Assembly (NCBI RefSeq): GCF_020523965.1
Contig: NZ_JAJAPX010000003.1
Span: forward strand, 310,001 to 374,000
DNA from: Neotamlana sargassicola
Lineage (GTDB): Bacteria > Bacteroidota > Bacteroidia > Flavobacteriales > Flavobacteriaceae
DNA: 64,000 bases
Reading direction: 5' to 3'
In this document: positions 54,922 through 63,609 of the stretch, in pieces
How positions within the stretch are numbered: position 1 is the stretch's first letter
How the letters are laid out: each line of letters begins with the position of its first letter
Notes under the pieces: generated by a model
What the model was told of the DNA's origin: nothing
The model's database searches: none
What the model saw: only the letters and a program-made list of their open reading frames with translations
Program-made: the position numbers and the translations under genes

Positions 54922-56454
54922 ATGAAAACATTAAGGCTTATACTCGGCGATCAATTAAACAGTAAACATAGTTGGTACAAAACCAACAATAAAAACGTAA
55001 TATACTGTATGTTCGAGATGCGTCAAGAAACGGATTACGTTACACATCATATTCAAAAAATAATAGGATTTTTTGCCGCAATGCGCGAGTTTTCAAATCA
55101 TTTAAAAAACAATCACTTTAATGTAGAATATTTCACACTAAACAATAAAAACAATACCCAAAACCTAATTTCAAACCTAAAATTACTAATCAATAAACAC
55201 AATATTGAAAAGTTTGAATATCAATTACCCGATGAGTACCGATTAGACCAACAATTATCAAGCTTTTGTGAAAATTTAGAAATTGAATCCGAAGCCTTTA
55301 CAACCGAACATTTTTATACGAGCCGCAATGATTTAAAAGACTTTTTTAAAGGAAAAAAGCAATATTTAATGGAGAACTTTTACCGCAATATGCGTAAAAA
55401 ACACAACATTTTAATGGTTGGAAATCAACCAGAGGGTGGCAAATGGAACTATGATAAAAGTAACCGAAACAAATGGAATGGCGAACATAATATACCCAAT
55501 TATAAATATTTTAAAAATGATGTTTCAGAGATTGTTGAACTAATAAAAAACAGCAATATTAAAACTATTGGCAACTTTAACACCAAAACCTTTAATTACC
55601 CTTTTACCCGACAGCAAGCACTTGAACAATTAAAATACTTTTGCGAAGAACTATTAATTCATTTTGGCGACTACCAAGATGCCATGCATACCAACGAAAT
55701 ATACTTATTTCACTCCCGACTATCGTTTGCAATTAACCTTAAACTAATTTCCGGAAAAAATGTAGTTAATACGGTAATAAACTATTGGAAAAAACATAAC
55801 GAAGAAATACATATTAGCCAAGTTGAAGGCTTTATACGCCAAATAATTGGCTGGCGCGAGTATATGCGAGGTATGTATTGGGCATTAATGCCTGATTACA
55901 AAAATGAGAACCACCTAAAAAACACCAATAAACTTCCCGAGTTCTATTGGACGGGCAACACAAAAATGAATTGTCTAAAAAATGCGATCACCAACAGTTT
56001 AGACAATAGTTATGCACACCACATACAACGCTTAATGGTAACCGGTAATTTTGCGTTGTTAGCACAAATTAATCCAGATGATGTAGATGCGTGGTATTTA
56101 GGAATTTATATTGATGCATTAGAATGGGTACAACTCCCAAATACAAGAGGCATGAGTCAGTACGCCGATGGCGGCAAAATAGCTACAAAACCCTACGTAT
56201 CAAGCGGAAGCTATATAAATAAAATGAGTAACTACTGCAGTAATTGCCACTACAGTAATAAAGAAAAACTAGGCGAAAAAGCATGCCCGTTTAATAGTTT
56301 ATACTGGAATTTTTTAGATGATAAACGCAGCATTTTAGGTAATAATCGCCGTATGAGAATGATGTATAGTTTGTTGGACAAAATGAACAAAGATCAACTA
56401 GAAAAAATAAAAAAACGAGCCCAAAGCATTATAAAACACCCAGATCATTTTTAA
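54922..56454 (+). CDS. Iron-sulfur bacterial cryptochrome/(6-4) photolyase (FeS-BCP, PhrB-like)
   Basis: 510 residues. The N-terminus [15 protein letters not shown] is the FeS-BCP form. Four Cys that would bind a 4Fe-4S cluster are present: Cys351, Cys439, Cys442 and Cys455 (in [15 protein letters not shown] and ACPFN). Their spacing equals that of Agrobacterium PhrB (350, 438, 441, 454). [20 protein letters not shown] and the later [12 protein letters not shown] are conserved FAD-domain motifs. It repairs (6-4) photoproducts in this family. The stop shares one base with the next start. Confidence 0.93.
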   Translation: MKTLRLILGDQLNSKHSWYKTNNKNVIYCMFEMRQETDYVTHHIQKIIGFFAAMREFSNHLKNNHFNVEYFTLNNKNNTQNLISNLKLLINKHNIEKFEYQLPDEYRLDQQLSSFCENLEIESEAFTTEHFYTSRNDLKDFFKGKKQYLMENFYRNMRKKHNILMVGNQPEGGKWNYDKSNRNKWNGEHNIPNYKYFKNDVSEIVELIKNSNIKTIGNFNTKTFNYPFTRQQALEQLKYFCEELLIHFGDYQDAMHTNEIYLFHSRLSFAINLKLISGKNVVNTVINYWKKHNEEIHISQVEGFIRQIIGWREYMRGMYWALMPDYKNENHLKNTNKLPEFYWTGNTKMNCLKNAITNSLDNSYAHHIQRLMVTGNFALLAQINPDDVDAWYLGIYIDALEWVQLPNTRGMSQYADGGKIATKPYVSSGSYINKMSNYCSNCHYSNKEKLGEKACPFNSLYWNFLDDKRSILGNNRRMRMMYSLLDKMNKDQLEKIKKRAQSIIKHPDHF

Positions 56455-57938
56455 TGAAACAAAACCTAAGCATAGTTTGGTTTAAGCGAGATCTTCGTTT
56501 ACAAGATAACGAAGCCATAACTAACGCCATAAACACAAACCAAAACGTGCTTTTACTTTATACTTTTGAAAACTTTTTATTACAGGACAAACACTACAGT
56601 AAGCGACATTGGGATTTCATAAAACAATCGCTACAAGATCTTAATAATCAACTTAATTCATATAATTCTAAAATTTTAATAGTTAATAATTCTATTAATA
56701 ACACAATACAGCAACTTCACGAAAAATTTAATATCACACATATATTTTCGCATATGGAAACTGGTATTCTTTCAACTTATAAAAGAGATATCGCTTTCGC
56801 GGAATTTTGCCAAACACAAAATATAAAATGGATAGAAAATAAAAACAATGGCGTAAAACGAGCTATAAGCAACCGCAATAATTGGTTTGAAGATTGGAAT
56901 ACTTTTATGATGCAACCGGAATTTAAATTTCAACCAAAAACCAATCAATTATTAAGTATAGCTTCAGTTGAAACTTTAGAACAAAAATTTAAAACCATAC
57001 AAACAGAAACAATTCACAATAAAAACCTACAAAAAGGAGGCTCCACAACAGGTTTAAAATATATGGAGTCTTTCTTCAACAAAAGATATAAAAACTACAT
57101 GTTTCACATATCAAAACCCCTGGAAGCTCGAACTGGCTGTAGCAGATTATCGCCATATATTGCTTGGGGCAACTTATCTGTTAAGCAAGTATTAAAAGCA
57201 GCCAACTTAAAAAAAGAACAAGAAAAAAATAAACGCCATTTAAATGCTTTTATATCTCGATTGCGCTGGCAAGCTCATTTTATTCAAAAATTTGAAATGG
57301 AGCATAGCATGGAATTTAAAAGTATTAATAAAGGATATCATCAATTAATTAAACCTGTAAATATAGAATTTCAAAATGCTTGGAAAACAGGTAAAACAGG
57401 TTTTCCTTTGGTAGATGCTTGTATGCGCTGTTTAAACACAACTGGATACTTAAATTTTAGAATGCGTGCACTAGTAGTTTCGTTCTTTACTCATAATTTA
57501 TGGCAGCCTTGGCAAGATTTAAGCGAGCACTTAGCTAGTTTATTTCTCGATTTCGAACCAGGCATTCATTATCCACAAATACAAATGCAGGCCGGTGAAA
57601 CTGGAATTAATATGCTACGCATATACAACCCCTTAAAAAATAGCATAGAACATGATCCTCAAGCAGAATTTATAAAAAAATGGGTGCCAGAATTACAACA
57701 TCTAGAAACACCCTTTATACACAACCCAAGCCAAATAACATATTTTGATTCGCAAATTAGTGGTTTTAAATTAGGTTACCACTACCCTAACCCAATTGTT
57801 AACGAAAACCAATCTAGAAAAAAAGCAAGCCAAATTTTATGGAATTTAAAAGACGATACACTTGTAAAAAAAGAAAGTTTAAGAATACTAAAAAGGCACA
57901 CCATAAAGAATAGAAATAGATTATTAAGAAATGAATAA
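56454..57938 (+). CDS. Cryptochrome/deoxyribodipyrimidine photolyase family protein
   Basis: 494 residues. [17 protein letters not shown] starts the antenna domain. The FAD domain has [36 protein letters not shown] and [18 protein letters not shown], then [18 protein letters not shown] and KKWVPEL. The [17 protein letters not shown] insertion marks a subgroup distinct from the class I CPD enzyme at 61684. Repair of CPD or light sensing is equally possible. Last gene of operon 1. Confidence 0.9.
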   Translation: MKQNLSIVWFKRDLRLQDNEAITNAINTNQNVLLLYTFENFLLQDKHYSKRHWDFIKQSLQDLNNQLNSYNSKILIVNNSINNTIQQLHEKFNITHIFSHMETGILSTYKRDIAFAEFCQTQNIKWIENKNNGVKRAISNRNNWFEDWNTFMMQPEFKFQPKTNQLLSIASVETLEQKFKTIQTETIHNKNLQKGGSTTGLKYMESFFNKRYKNYMFHISKPLEARTGCSRLSPYIAWGNLSVKQVLKAANLKKEQEKNKRHLNAFISRLRWQAHFIQKFEMEHSMEFKSINKGYHQLIKPVNIEFQNAWKTGKTGFPLVDACMRCLNTTGYLNFRMRALVVSFFTHNLWQPWQDLSEHLASLFLDFEPGIHYPQIQMQAGETGINMLRIYNPLKNSIEHDPQAEFIKKWVPELQHLETPFIHNPSQITYFDSQISGFKLGYHYPNPIVNENQSRKKASQILWNLKDDTLVKKESLRILKRHTIKNRNRLLRNE

Positions 57939-57978
57939 ATTTAACTTATGAAGCATAAGCAAATAATATGTTAATTTT

Positions 57979-58020
57979 GTTTAACTTTTAATATTAAAAC
58001 TTAAACATTTACTATATTTG
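57979..58020 (+). promoter_or_regulatory. Regulated promoter of photolyase operon 2 (28-bp inverted repeat plus TATATTTG)
   Basis: GTTTAA-N16-TTAAAC (57979-58006), six bases, then TATATTTG (58013-58020), 17 bases before the ATG at 58038. Here the repeat is almost a full palindrome. Same architecture as 49368-49409. Confidence 0.75.
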
Positions 58021-58037
58021 ATTAGAGTTATTACGAT

Positions 58038-58466
58038 ATGATTTTAGACACAACATACAATAACAAGGAAAACACAATTTTAATTGAAAATTTAGTAGGC
58101 AGATCGTTTACATTGTTTGAAGCTTTTAAAATTAAAGGTATAGGTTCTAAAAGAATGATTATTGAAGATGTTAGTGAAAACTTGAAACTGTATTTAAACA
58201 AAGTTTCAGATATTAATTATGCTAATATCGAGTTACGCACAAAAGGGGTTTTAATTTATATAAACAAGGGGTTGCAAAATTTCACATGGGCAATCCCTTA
58301 TTACCAATTAGTTATTTACAAAACTAAAACCACTAGTATTCATGCTCAGGGTAATTACATACGCTTCAAAATGAATAAAACTTTAAAGGAAAACAAAACG
58401 TTTTTCAAAAAACTAATAAGTGAAAAATTAAAATATAATCAAAAATATAGCGCGCCTTCACTATGA
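58038..58466 (+). CDS. Unknown protein heading photolyase operon 2
   Basis: 142 residues, no signal peptide or membrane segment. Mixed alpha/beta, beginning MILDTTYNNKENTILIENLV. Central segments NYANIELRTKGVLIYINKGL and NFTWAIPYYQLVIYK suggest a small beta-barrel or PH-like fold. I do not recognise a family. It is directly downstream of the regulated promoter and overlaps the next gene by four bases (ATGA), so it belongs to the photolyase regulon. In flavobacterial photolyase clusters an uncharacterised gene of about this size often sits beside the DUF2805 gene. Confidence 0.8.
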   Translation: MILDTTYNNKENTILIENLVGRSFTLFEAFKIKGIGSKRMIIEDVSENLKLYLNKVSDINYANIELRTKGVLIYINKGLQNFTWAIPYYQLVIYKTKTTSIHAQGNYIRFKMNKTLKENKTFFKKLISEKLKYNQKYSAPSL

Positions 58467-58735
58467 ATTTTTCAATTAGAGAAATAGACAGAATTATAGA
58501 AATGGCATGGGAAGACCGCACTACTTTTGAAGCAATAAAATTTCAATTTGGCATATCTGAACAAGAAGTTATTAACCTAATGCGTAAACAAATGAAACCT
58601 AAAAGCTTCAAAATGTGGCGTAAACGAGTAAGTGGAAGAAAAACTAAACATGAAAAGCTAAGAACATTTGTTAGTGGGCGCTTTAAATGTAGTAGACAGA
58701 AACAAATAACAAGTAATAAAATTTCGAAACGTTAA
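58463..58735 (+). CDS. TIGR03643/DUF2805 family protein
   Basis: 90 residues. IREIDRIIEMAWEDRTTFEA, then FGISEQEVINLMRKQM and SFKMWRKRVSGRKTKH are the hallmark blocks of TIGR03643 (DUF2805), a small basic family with a helix-turn-helix-like first half that is regularly adjacent to photolyase or cryptochrome genes. Its function is unproven; DNA binding is plausible from the basic tail. Confidence 0.9.
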   Translation: MNFSIREIDRIIEMAWEDRTTFEAIKFQFGISEQEVINLMRKQMKPKSFKMWRKRVSGRKTKHEKLRTFVSGRFKCSRQKQITSNKISKR

Positions 58736-58753
58736 ACAAAAATTATATTAATT

Positions 58754-58978
58754 ATGGACTTAATAGAAAGAGCTTTAGAGTTTGAAAAAAGAAAAATGAA
58801 ATCATTATCTACCAGCGATCGTGTAAAAATTTCAAGAGAAGCAAAAGCATTAATACTAGACTTAAACCAGATTTATAAGAAGAAAAAAGACGAAAAAATT
58901 ATGGATATAATGAAGCGTCTTACGGCAATAAAAAGAAAAGTTGAAAAACGACTAAAAGGAGCTCCACTTACAGCATAA
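58754..58978 (+). CDS. Small basic helical protein, first of a tandem pair
   Basis: 74 residues, very charged and helical: MDLIERALEFEKRK, then LILDLNQIYKKKKDEKIMD and RLKGAPL. It is a close paralogue of the gene at 59136, sharing the LILDLNxIYKKxKDxKIMD core and a basic KRLKG end. No known domain. Downstream of DUF2805 in the same operon; nucleic-acid binding is possible. Confidence 0.75.
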   Translation: MDLIERALEFEKRKMKSLSTSDRVKISREAKALILDLNQIYKKKKDEKIMDIMKRLTAIKRKVEKRLKGAPLTA

Positions 58979-59135
58979 GTTTAAATAAACGTGGGAAAAA
59001 GATATTTTTTAGTAGTAATTATTAAAATTCTGCCAATATTTCCATATTAAAATTTGTAATTTCACACAATTTAGTATATTGCGAAATTGTTAAAATGTAT
59101 TGGTTTTTAAATCAATATGCGAAATTAGAGAAAAT

Positions 59136-59351
59136 ATGGAGATTATTGATCGTGCTTTAGAATTCGAACAACGCAAACACACTTTTAAAACAACAAGTGA
59201 GCGCATAGAATCGTCTAGAGAAGTTAAAAGCTTAATTTTAGATTTAAACACTATTTATAAAAAGGAAAAAGATCCAAAAATCATGGATTTAATGAAGCGT
59301 TTAACTGAAATTAAACAAAAAATTGAAAAAAGGCTAAAGGGCAGGCCTTAA
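59136..59351 (+). CDS. Small basic helical protein, second of a tandem pair
   Basis: The longer frame from 59100 lacks a match to the paralogue; starting at ATG 59136 gives 71 residues (MEIIDRALEFEQRK) that align end to end with the 58754 product. It is separated from that gene by 157 bases with no clear promoter, so the pair arose by tandem duplication and may still be co-transcribed. Function unknown. Confidence 0.75.
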   Translation: MEIIDRALEFEQRKHTFKTTSERIESSREVKSLILDLNTIYKKEKDPKIMDLMKRLTEIKQKIEKRLKGRP

Positions 59352-59373
59352 AAAATAAATGCCCTGAAACCTT

Positions 59374-60057
59374 ATGAAAACATTTGTTATTATTGGAGGT
59401 AGTAAGGGCATTGGTTTTGCTTTACTAAATAAACTTTTAAATCACTCAAAAGTTATTAATGTAAGTAGAACTGCTCCAAATACTTCCCACGAAAATTTAA
59501 CTCACATCTCCTGTGATGTTATACAAGATGAATTACCGGAAATAAATAATTTAGATGGTTTAATTTATTGTCCTGGTAGTATAAATTTAAAACCTATTTC
59601 TCGTTTAAGTTTAAACGACTTTAAAAACGATTTTGAAATAAATGTTTTAGGCGCTGTTAAAGCAATACAAGCATATTTGCCGCTTTTAAAAACAGGCACA
59701 AATCCGTCAATTTTATTATTTAGTACTGTTGCCAACAAATTAGGAATGCCTTTTCATGCTAGTATAGCAACCGCTAAATCTGGTATTGAAGGCTTAGTTA
59801 GGTCATTAGGCGCAGAATTAGCTCCTACTATAAGAGTTAACGCCATTGCACCAACAGTTACAAATACAGAACTCGCAAGCAAGCTTTTACGTAATGAGAA
59901 AATGATTGAAAACATTACGGAAAGACACCCGTTAAAAAAATATTTGGACCCAACCGAAGTTGCTGAAATGGGAGAATTTCTGTTATCTACAAAAGCAGCA
60001 TCTATTTCAGGACAAATATTTCAAATGGATTGTGGAATTGTAAGTTTCAAGTTATGA
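59374..60057 (+). CDS. SDR-family oxidoreductase
   Basis: 227 residues. The cofactor loop is VIIGGSKGIGFALL (GxxxGxG). NNLDGLIYCPG corresponds to the NNAG strand, followed by the catalytic region STVANKLGMPFHASIATAKSGIE. The normal Tyr-x3-Lys appears as His-Ala-Ser-Ile-Ala-Thr-Ala-Lys, so the Tyr may be replaced (His754-type position, residue ~128), leaving Ser and Lys. VRVNAIAPTVTNTE and SGQIFQMDCG are standard. Its ATG-TGA junction with the glutathione peroxidase shows coupling. Confidence 0.85.
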   Translation: MKTFVIIGGSKGIGFALLNKLLNHSKVINVSRTAPNTSHENLTHISCDVIQDELPEINNLDGLIYCPGSINLKPISRLSLNDFKNDFEINVLGAVKAIQAYLPLLKTGTNPSILLFSTVANKLGMPFHASIATAKSGIEGLVRSLGAELAPTIRVNAIAPTVTNTELASKLLRNEKMIENITERHPLKKYLDPTEVAEMGEFLLSTKAASISGQIFQMDCGIVSFKL

Positions 60058-60581
60058 TTTGTTTAAAAACCTTGTTCTGTTCAAAAAACATCAGTCCAAA
60101 TTATAATATAAATTCGCTTTATAACATTAGCATTAAATCCATATCAAACGAAGATATAGACTTATCACAGTTTAAAGGTAAATTTATACTTTTTGTAAAT
60201 GTAGCTTCTAAATGCGGCTTTACACCACAATATAAAGAGCTTGAACAGTTATACAATACATATAAAAACAAATTAATTATAATAGGTTGCCCGTGTAATC
60301 AATTTGGTAGTCAAGAGCCAGGTAAATCGCAAGACATAAAAACCTTTTGCCAAGTAAATTATGGCGTATCATTTATAATTACTGAAAAAATAGATGTAAA
60401 AGGGACTAAACAGCATCCTTTGTATAATTGGTTAACAAAAAAATCAAATAACAACAAAATTAACAGTTCGGTTAAATGGAATTTTCAAAAATATTTAGTT
60501 GGTCCACAAGGCGAACTTATCGACTATTTTTCTTCCATTACCAGTCCTTTAAGCAAAAAAATAATTAAACACTTAAACTAA
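60054..60581 (+). CDS. Glutathione peroxidase (thioredoxin-type)
   Basis: The ATG at 60054 overlaps the SDR stop (ATGA) and is preferred over the ATG at 60030; it gives 175 residues. FVNVASKCGFTPQYKELEQL contains the peroxidatic Cys, then IIGCPCNQFGSQEPG and VKWNFQKYLVGPQGEL are the other conserved blocks. Bacterial members use thioredoxin to reduce hydroperoxides. It fits a photo-oxidative-stress operon. The first ~25 residues are a non-conserved extension. Confidence 0.92.
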   Translation: MICLKTLFCSKNISPNYNINSLYNISIKSISNEDIDLSQFKGKFILFVNVASKCGFTPQYKELEQLYNTYKNKLIIIGCPCNQFGSQEPGKSQDIKTFCQVNYGVSFIITEKIDVKGTKQHPLYNWLTKKSNNNKINSSVKWNFQKYLVGPQGELIDYFSSITSPLSKKIIKHLN

Positions 60582-60583
60582 TT

Positions 60584-60754
60584 ATGTTTAAACTATTTAA
60601 AAAGAAAACGGAAATTGAAAGGTTACAGGAACAGTATAAAAAATTAATGCAGGAAAGCCACAAACTTTCTACTATTAACCGATCTAAAAGTGATGATAAA
60701 TTTGCTGAAGCAGACGCGATAGCAAAACAAATAGAAGCACTACAAGCTAAATAA
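60584..60754 (+). CDS. Lacal_2735 family small protein
   Basis: 56 residues, helical and charged: MFKLFKKKTEIERLQEQYKK, then LMQESHKLSTINRSKSD and a KFAEADAIAKQIEAL end. This is the pattern of the flavobacterial Lacal_2735 family, named for a Lacinutrix protein; function unknown. It lies two bases after the glutathione peroxidase stop. Confidence 0.85.
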   Translation: MFKLFKKKTEIERLQEQYKKLMQESHKLSTINRSKSDDKFAEADAIAKQIEALQAK

Positions 60755-60762
60755 TTAAAAAA

Positions 60763-61218
60763 TTGAAAAAATTAATATTAATTTTCTTAGTTATAAATTT
60801 TACCGCACTAGGTTTTGGTAGCTGGTTAATGAAAAACGGACCACAAACAGATTGGTACCTAAACCTTAATAAAGCACCTTGGACGCCTCCAGGTTGGGTA
60901 TTTGGTGCTGCATGGACATTAATAATGATTTGTTTTTCTATATACATGTCTTACCTATACAAACAAATACCAACAACAACTATATTAGGGTTATTTACTT
61001 TTCAATTTCTATTAAATGTAGGTTGGAATTTTATTTTTTTTAATAAACATTTAATTCTCATTGGTTTAATATGTATTATTCTTTTAACTTTTTTAATCGG
61101 ATTTTTTCTTACAAAATATTATCCAGTTTTAAAGCAAAAAAGCTTACTAATACTCCCCTATTTTGTATGGTTAATTATTGCCACATCATTAAATGCATAC
61201 ATTGTTATAAATAATTAA
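60763..61218 (+). CDS. tspO: TspO/MBR family membrane protein
   Basis: 151 residues with a TTG start and five membrane segments. Motifs are SWLMKNGPQTDWYLNLNKAP, then PWTPPGWVFGAAWT (the conserved W-x-P-P-x-x-x-F-x-x-x-W) and LNVGWNFIFF. TspO binds porphyrins and degrades or transports protoporphyrin IX in a light-dependent way, so its place next to photolyases is meaningful. Confidence 0.92.
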   Translation: MKKLILIFLVINFTALGFGSWLMKNGPQTDWYLNLNKAPWTPPGWVFGAAWTLIMICFSIYMSYLYKQIPTTTILGLFTFQFLLNVGWNFIFFNKHLILIGLICIILLTFLIGFFLTKYYPVLKQKSLLILPYFVWLIIATSLNAYIVINN

Positions 61219-61221
61219 AAC

Positions 61222-61683
61222 ATGAAAATTTACACCCTACATAAAAAGCAAAACTTACCAATTTCTGTAAATACAGCCTGGGATTTTTTATCAGATCCTA
61301 AAAATTTAAAAGTAATAACTCCAGACTACATGGGTTTTAATATTTTGTCTGGTGCAGATAGACCAATGTTTGCAGGACAAATAATTCAATATATAGTTAC
61401 ACCTGTGTTCGGTATAAAAACAAAATGGGTTACAGAAATTACGCATGTAATTGATAAACATTATTTTGTGGATGAACAACGCTTTGGCCCTTACCAATTG
61501 TGGCATCATAAACATTTTATAAAAGAAATTGAAGGCGGTGTAGAAATGGAAGATATAATTGACTATAAAATTCCTTTTGGGCTTTTAGGACAGCTAGCAC
61601 ATCCTATATTGGTAAAGCCAAAACTTGAAGAAATTTTTAATTATCGCAAAGAAAAATTAGAAAAACTTTTTGGATCTTATTAA
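61222..61683 (+). CDS. SRPBCC-family protein
   Basis: 153 residues with a helix-grip fold: AWDFLSDPKNLKVITPDYMG (first helix), FGIKTKWVTEITHV, RFGPYQLWHHKHFIKE and IVDYKIPFGLLG-like C-terminal strand. This is the polyketide-cyclase/START-type family found in most flavobacterial photolyase clusters; ligand unknown. The stop is adjacent to the photolyase ATG. Confidence 0.88.
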   Translation: MKIYTLHKKQNLPISVNTAWDFLSDPKNLKVITPDYMGFNILSGADRPMFAGQIIQYIVTPVFGIKTKWVTEITHVIDKHYFVDEQRFGPYQLWHHKHFIKEIEGGVEMEDIIDYKIPFGLLGQLAHPILVKPKLEEIFNYRKEKLEKLFGSY

Positions 61684-62991
61684 ATGAATAAAGAAATAAA
61701 CATATTTTGGTTTCGTCGCGATTTACGTTTAGATGACAACATTGGGTTTTATGAAGCTTTAAGTGCAGATTACCCAGTACTTCCCATTTTTATTTTCGAC
61801 AAGGAAATTCTAGAAAAATTACCAAAAAATGACGCTAGGGTAAATTTTATATTTAACACCCTACAAAGCATGCGAAAAACACTGCAAAAGGAGCACAACA
61901 GCAGTTTAGCGATATACTCGGGTACACCCATTGAGGTTTACAAAGAAATTATAAACGAATTTAATGTAAATACTGTTTACACAAACCACGACTATGAACC
62001 TTATGCATTACAAAGAGATGAAGAAATTAAAAAGCTTTTAAACGATAATAACATCTCGTTTAAAACATTTAAAGATCAGGTTATTTTTGAAAAAAATGAG
62101 ATTGTAAAGTCAGATGGCAATCCGTATGTAGTGTATACACCATACATGAAACTTTGGAAAAAAACCTTTGATAGCAATAATTTAAACATTTTTTACACAA
62201 ACTCAGTTTTACACAATTTAATAGAACACACACGATTACCCAATGTAACATTACAAGATATTGGCTTTATAACCTCCAACCAAAATATTTCAGATTACGA
62301 TGTTACACCAACTTTAATAGCTAATTACGAAGACACTAGAAACTTTCCTGCAAAAAATGGCACTTCACATTTAGGTCCGCACTTACGTTTTGGTACAGTA
62401 AGTGTGCGCAAAATGATAAAAAAGGCTATTGCAGAAAAAAACGAGATATTTTGGCAAGAGCTTATATGGCGAGAATTTTTCATGCAGATATTATGGCATT
62501 TCCCAGAAACTGTAACCAAAGCTTTTAAACCAAAATACGATAACATTAAATGGCGAAATAACGAAACCGAATTTAAAGCTTGGTGTGAAGGTAAAACAGG
62601 TTATCCGCTAGTAGATGCAGGCATGCGAGAACTTAACGAAACAGGCTATATGCATAACCGCGTGCGCATGCTTGTAGGTAGTTTTTTATGTAAACACTTG
62701 TTAATAGATTGGCGTTGGGGTGAAGCCTATTTTGCGGAGAAATTACATGATTATGAACTAGCAAGTAATATAGGTAATTGGCAATGGGTTTCTGGTTCTG
62801 GGGTAGATGCAGCACCCTATTTCAGAATTTTTAATCCAACAACTCAAATTCAAAAGTTCGATAAGAATCATGAGTATATAAAAAAATGGGTTCCAGAATA
62901 TCAAGAATTAACTTACCCTAAACCAATAGTAGAACACAAAGCCGCTCGTGAACGCTGTTTACAAACCTATAAATCAGCTTTAAATGAATAA
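61684..62991 (+). CDS. phr: Class I CPD photolyase (deoxyribodipyrimidine photo-lyase)
   Basis: 435 residues. INIFWFRRDLRLDDNIGFY starts the antenna domain. The FAD/DNA domain has FGTVSVRKM, ELIWREFFMQILWHFP, MRELNETGYMHNRVRMLV and LASNIGNWQWVSGSGVDAAP, the class I signature. It repairs cyclobutane dimers with blue light; FAD and an 8-HDF or MTHF antenna are expected. Last gene of operon 2, two bases from the convergent Dabb gene. Confidence 0.94.
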   Translation: MNKEINIFWFRRDLRLDDNIGFYEALSADYPVLPIFIFDKEILEKLPKNDARVNFIFNTLQSMRKTLQKEHNSSLAIYSGTPIEVYKEIINEFNVNTVYTNHDYEPYALQRDEEIKKLLNDNNISFKTFKDQVIFEKNEIVKSDGNPYVVYTPYMKLWKKTFDSNNLNIFYTNSVLHNLIEHTRLPNVTLQDIGFITSNQNISDYDVTPTLIANYEDTRNFPAKNGTSHLGPHLRFGTVSVRKMIKKAIAEKNEIFWQELIWREFFMQILWHFPETVTKAFKPKYDNIKWRNNETEFKAWCEGKTGYPLVDAGMRELNETGYMHNRVRMLVGSFLCKHLLIDWRWGEAYFAEKLHDYELASNIGNWQWVSGSGVDAAPYFRIFNPTTQIQKFDKNHEYIKKWVPEYQELTYPKPIVEHKAARERCLQTYKSALNE

Positions 62992-62993
62992 AT

Positions 62994-63314
62994 TCATAAT
63001 ATATTTAAGGAATCGTACACCTTTACTTCCGACCACAATCCACTACACTCCCTAAGAAATTTATGATGGTTAGGTTCGTTTTGATAACTATCGTGGTCTT
63101 CCTTACTCTTAAAACTTAAGCTTAAGCAATACGTGTAACTATTATCAATTACCTCCCTATCAGTTTCAGCAGGAATACCAATATGTTTGGTTTTAATAAA
63201 CTCAGAATTATTAATAAAAAAAAATAGCGAACGCTCAAAAGTGTTTCTATCTTTCTCATTATTTGGGCGCTTTAACCAAAAGTATACGTTATGCTTAAAT
63301 TCCTGTGTTGCCAT
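62994..63314 (-). CDS. Dabb (stress-responsive A/B-barrel) family protein
   Basis: 106 residues. FKHNVYFWLKRPNNEKDRNTFERSL-type start (H-x-x-x-F-W-L) and YCLSLSFKSKEDHDSYQNEP are the ferredoxin-like barrel halves of the Dabb family. It probably forms a dimer; the role is unknown. Minus strand, convergent with the CPD photolyase. Confidence 0.88.
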   Translation of the reverse strand: MATQEFKHNVYFWLKRPNNEKDRNTFERSLFFFINNSEFIKTKHIGIPAETDREVIDNSYTYCLSLSFKSKEDHDSYQNEPNHHKFLRECSGLWSEVKVYDSLNIL

Positions 63315-63561
63315 ATTATATTTAACTTAGTTTGAAATTTAAATTTATAAAAAAAGATACATTATAATCAAATTAAAATAAATCTTCTTTTAAAATAACA
63401 AGGTTAAGTTAGCAGCTTTTTACGATATTCTGTACCGATTTTATCATGAGATATACAAATCTACGGACAAATAGATTCAGAATTATTGTGCTTTTAATCG
63501 AAAAAATATTTTTTACACTATTTTTTTTGAAACCTAACTTCTTATTTATAAACTAATTACA

Positions 63562-63569
63562 TATATTTG
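63562..63569 (+). promoter_or_regulatory. Possible -7 box of the last gene
   Basis: TATATTTG fits TANNTTTG, 40 bases before the ATG at 63610. No convincing -33 element was found. Confidence 0.35.
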
Positions 63570-63609
63570 TTATTAATAGTACCCCAATTTTAAACTAACC
63601 AATTAACCT

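Noticed and set aside
57939-57970. Short inverted repeat CTTATG/CATAAG after operon 1
   Set aside because: Six-base stem without a T run; too weak to call a terminator.
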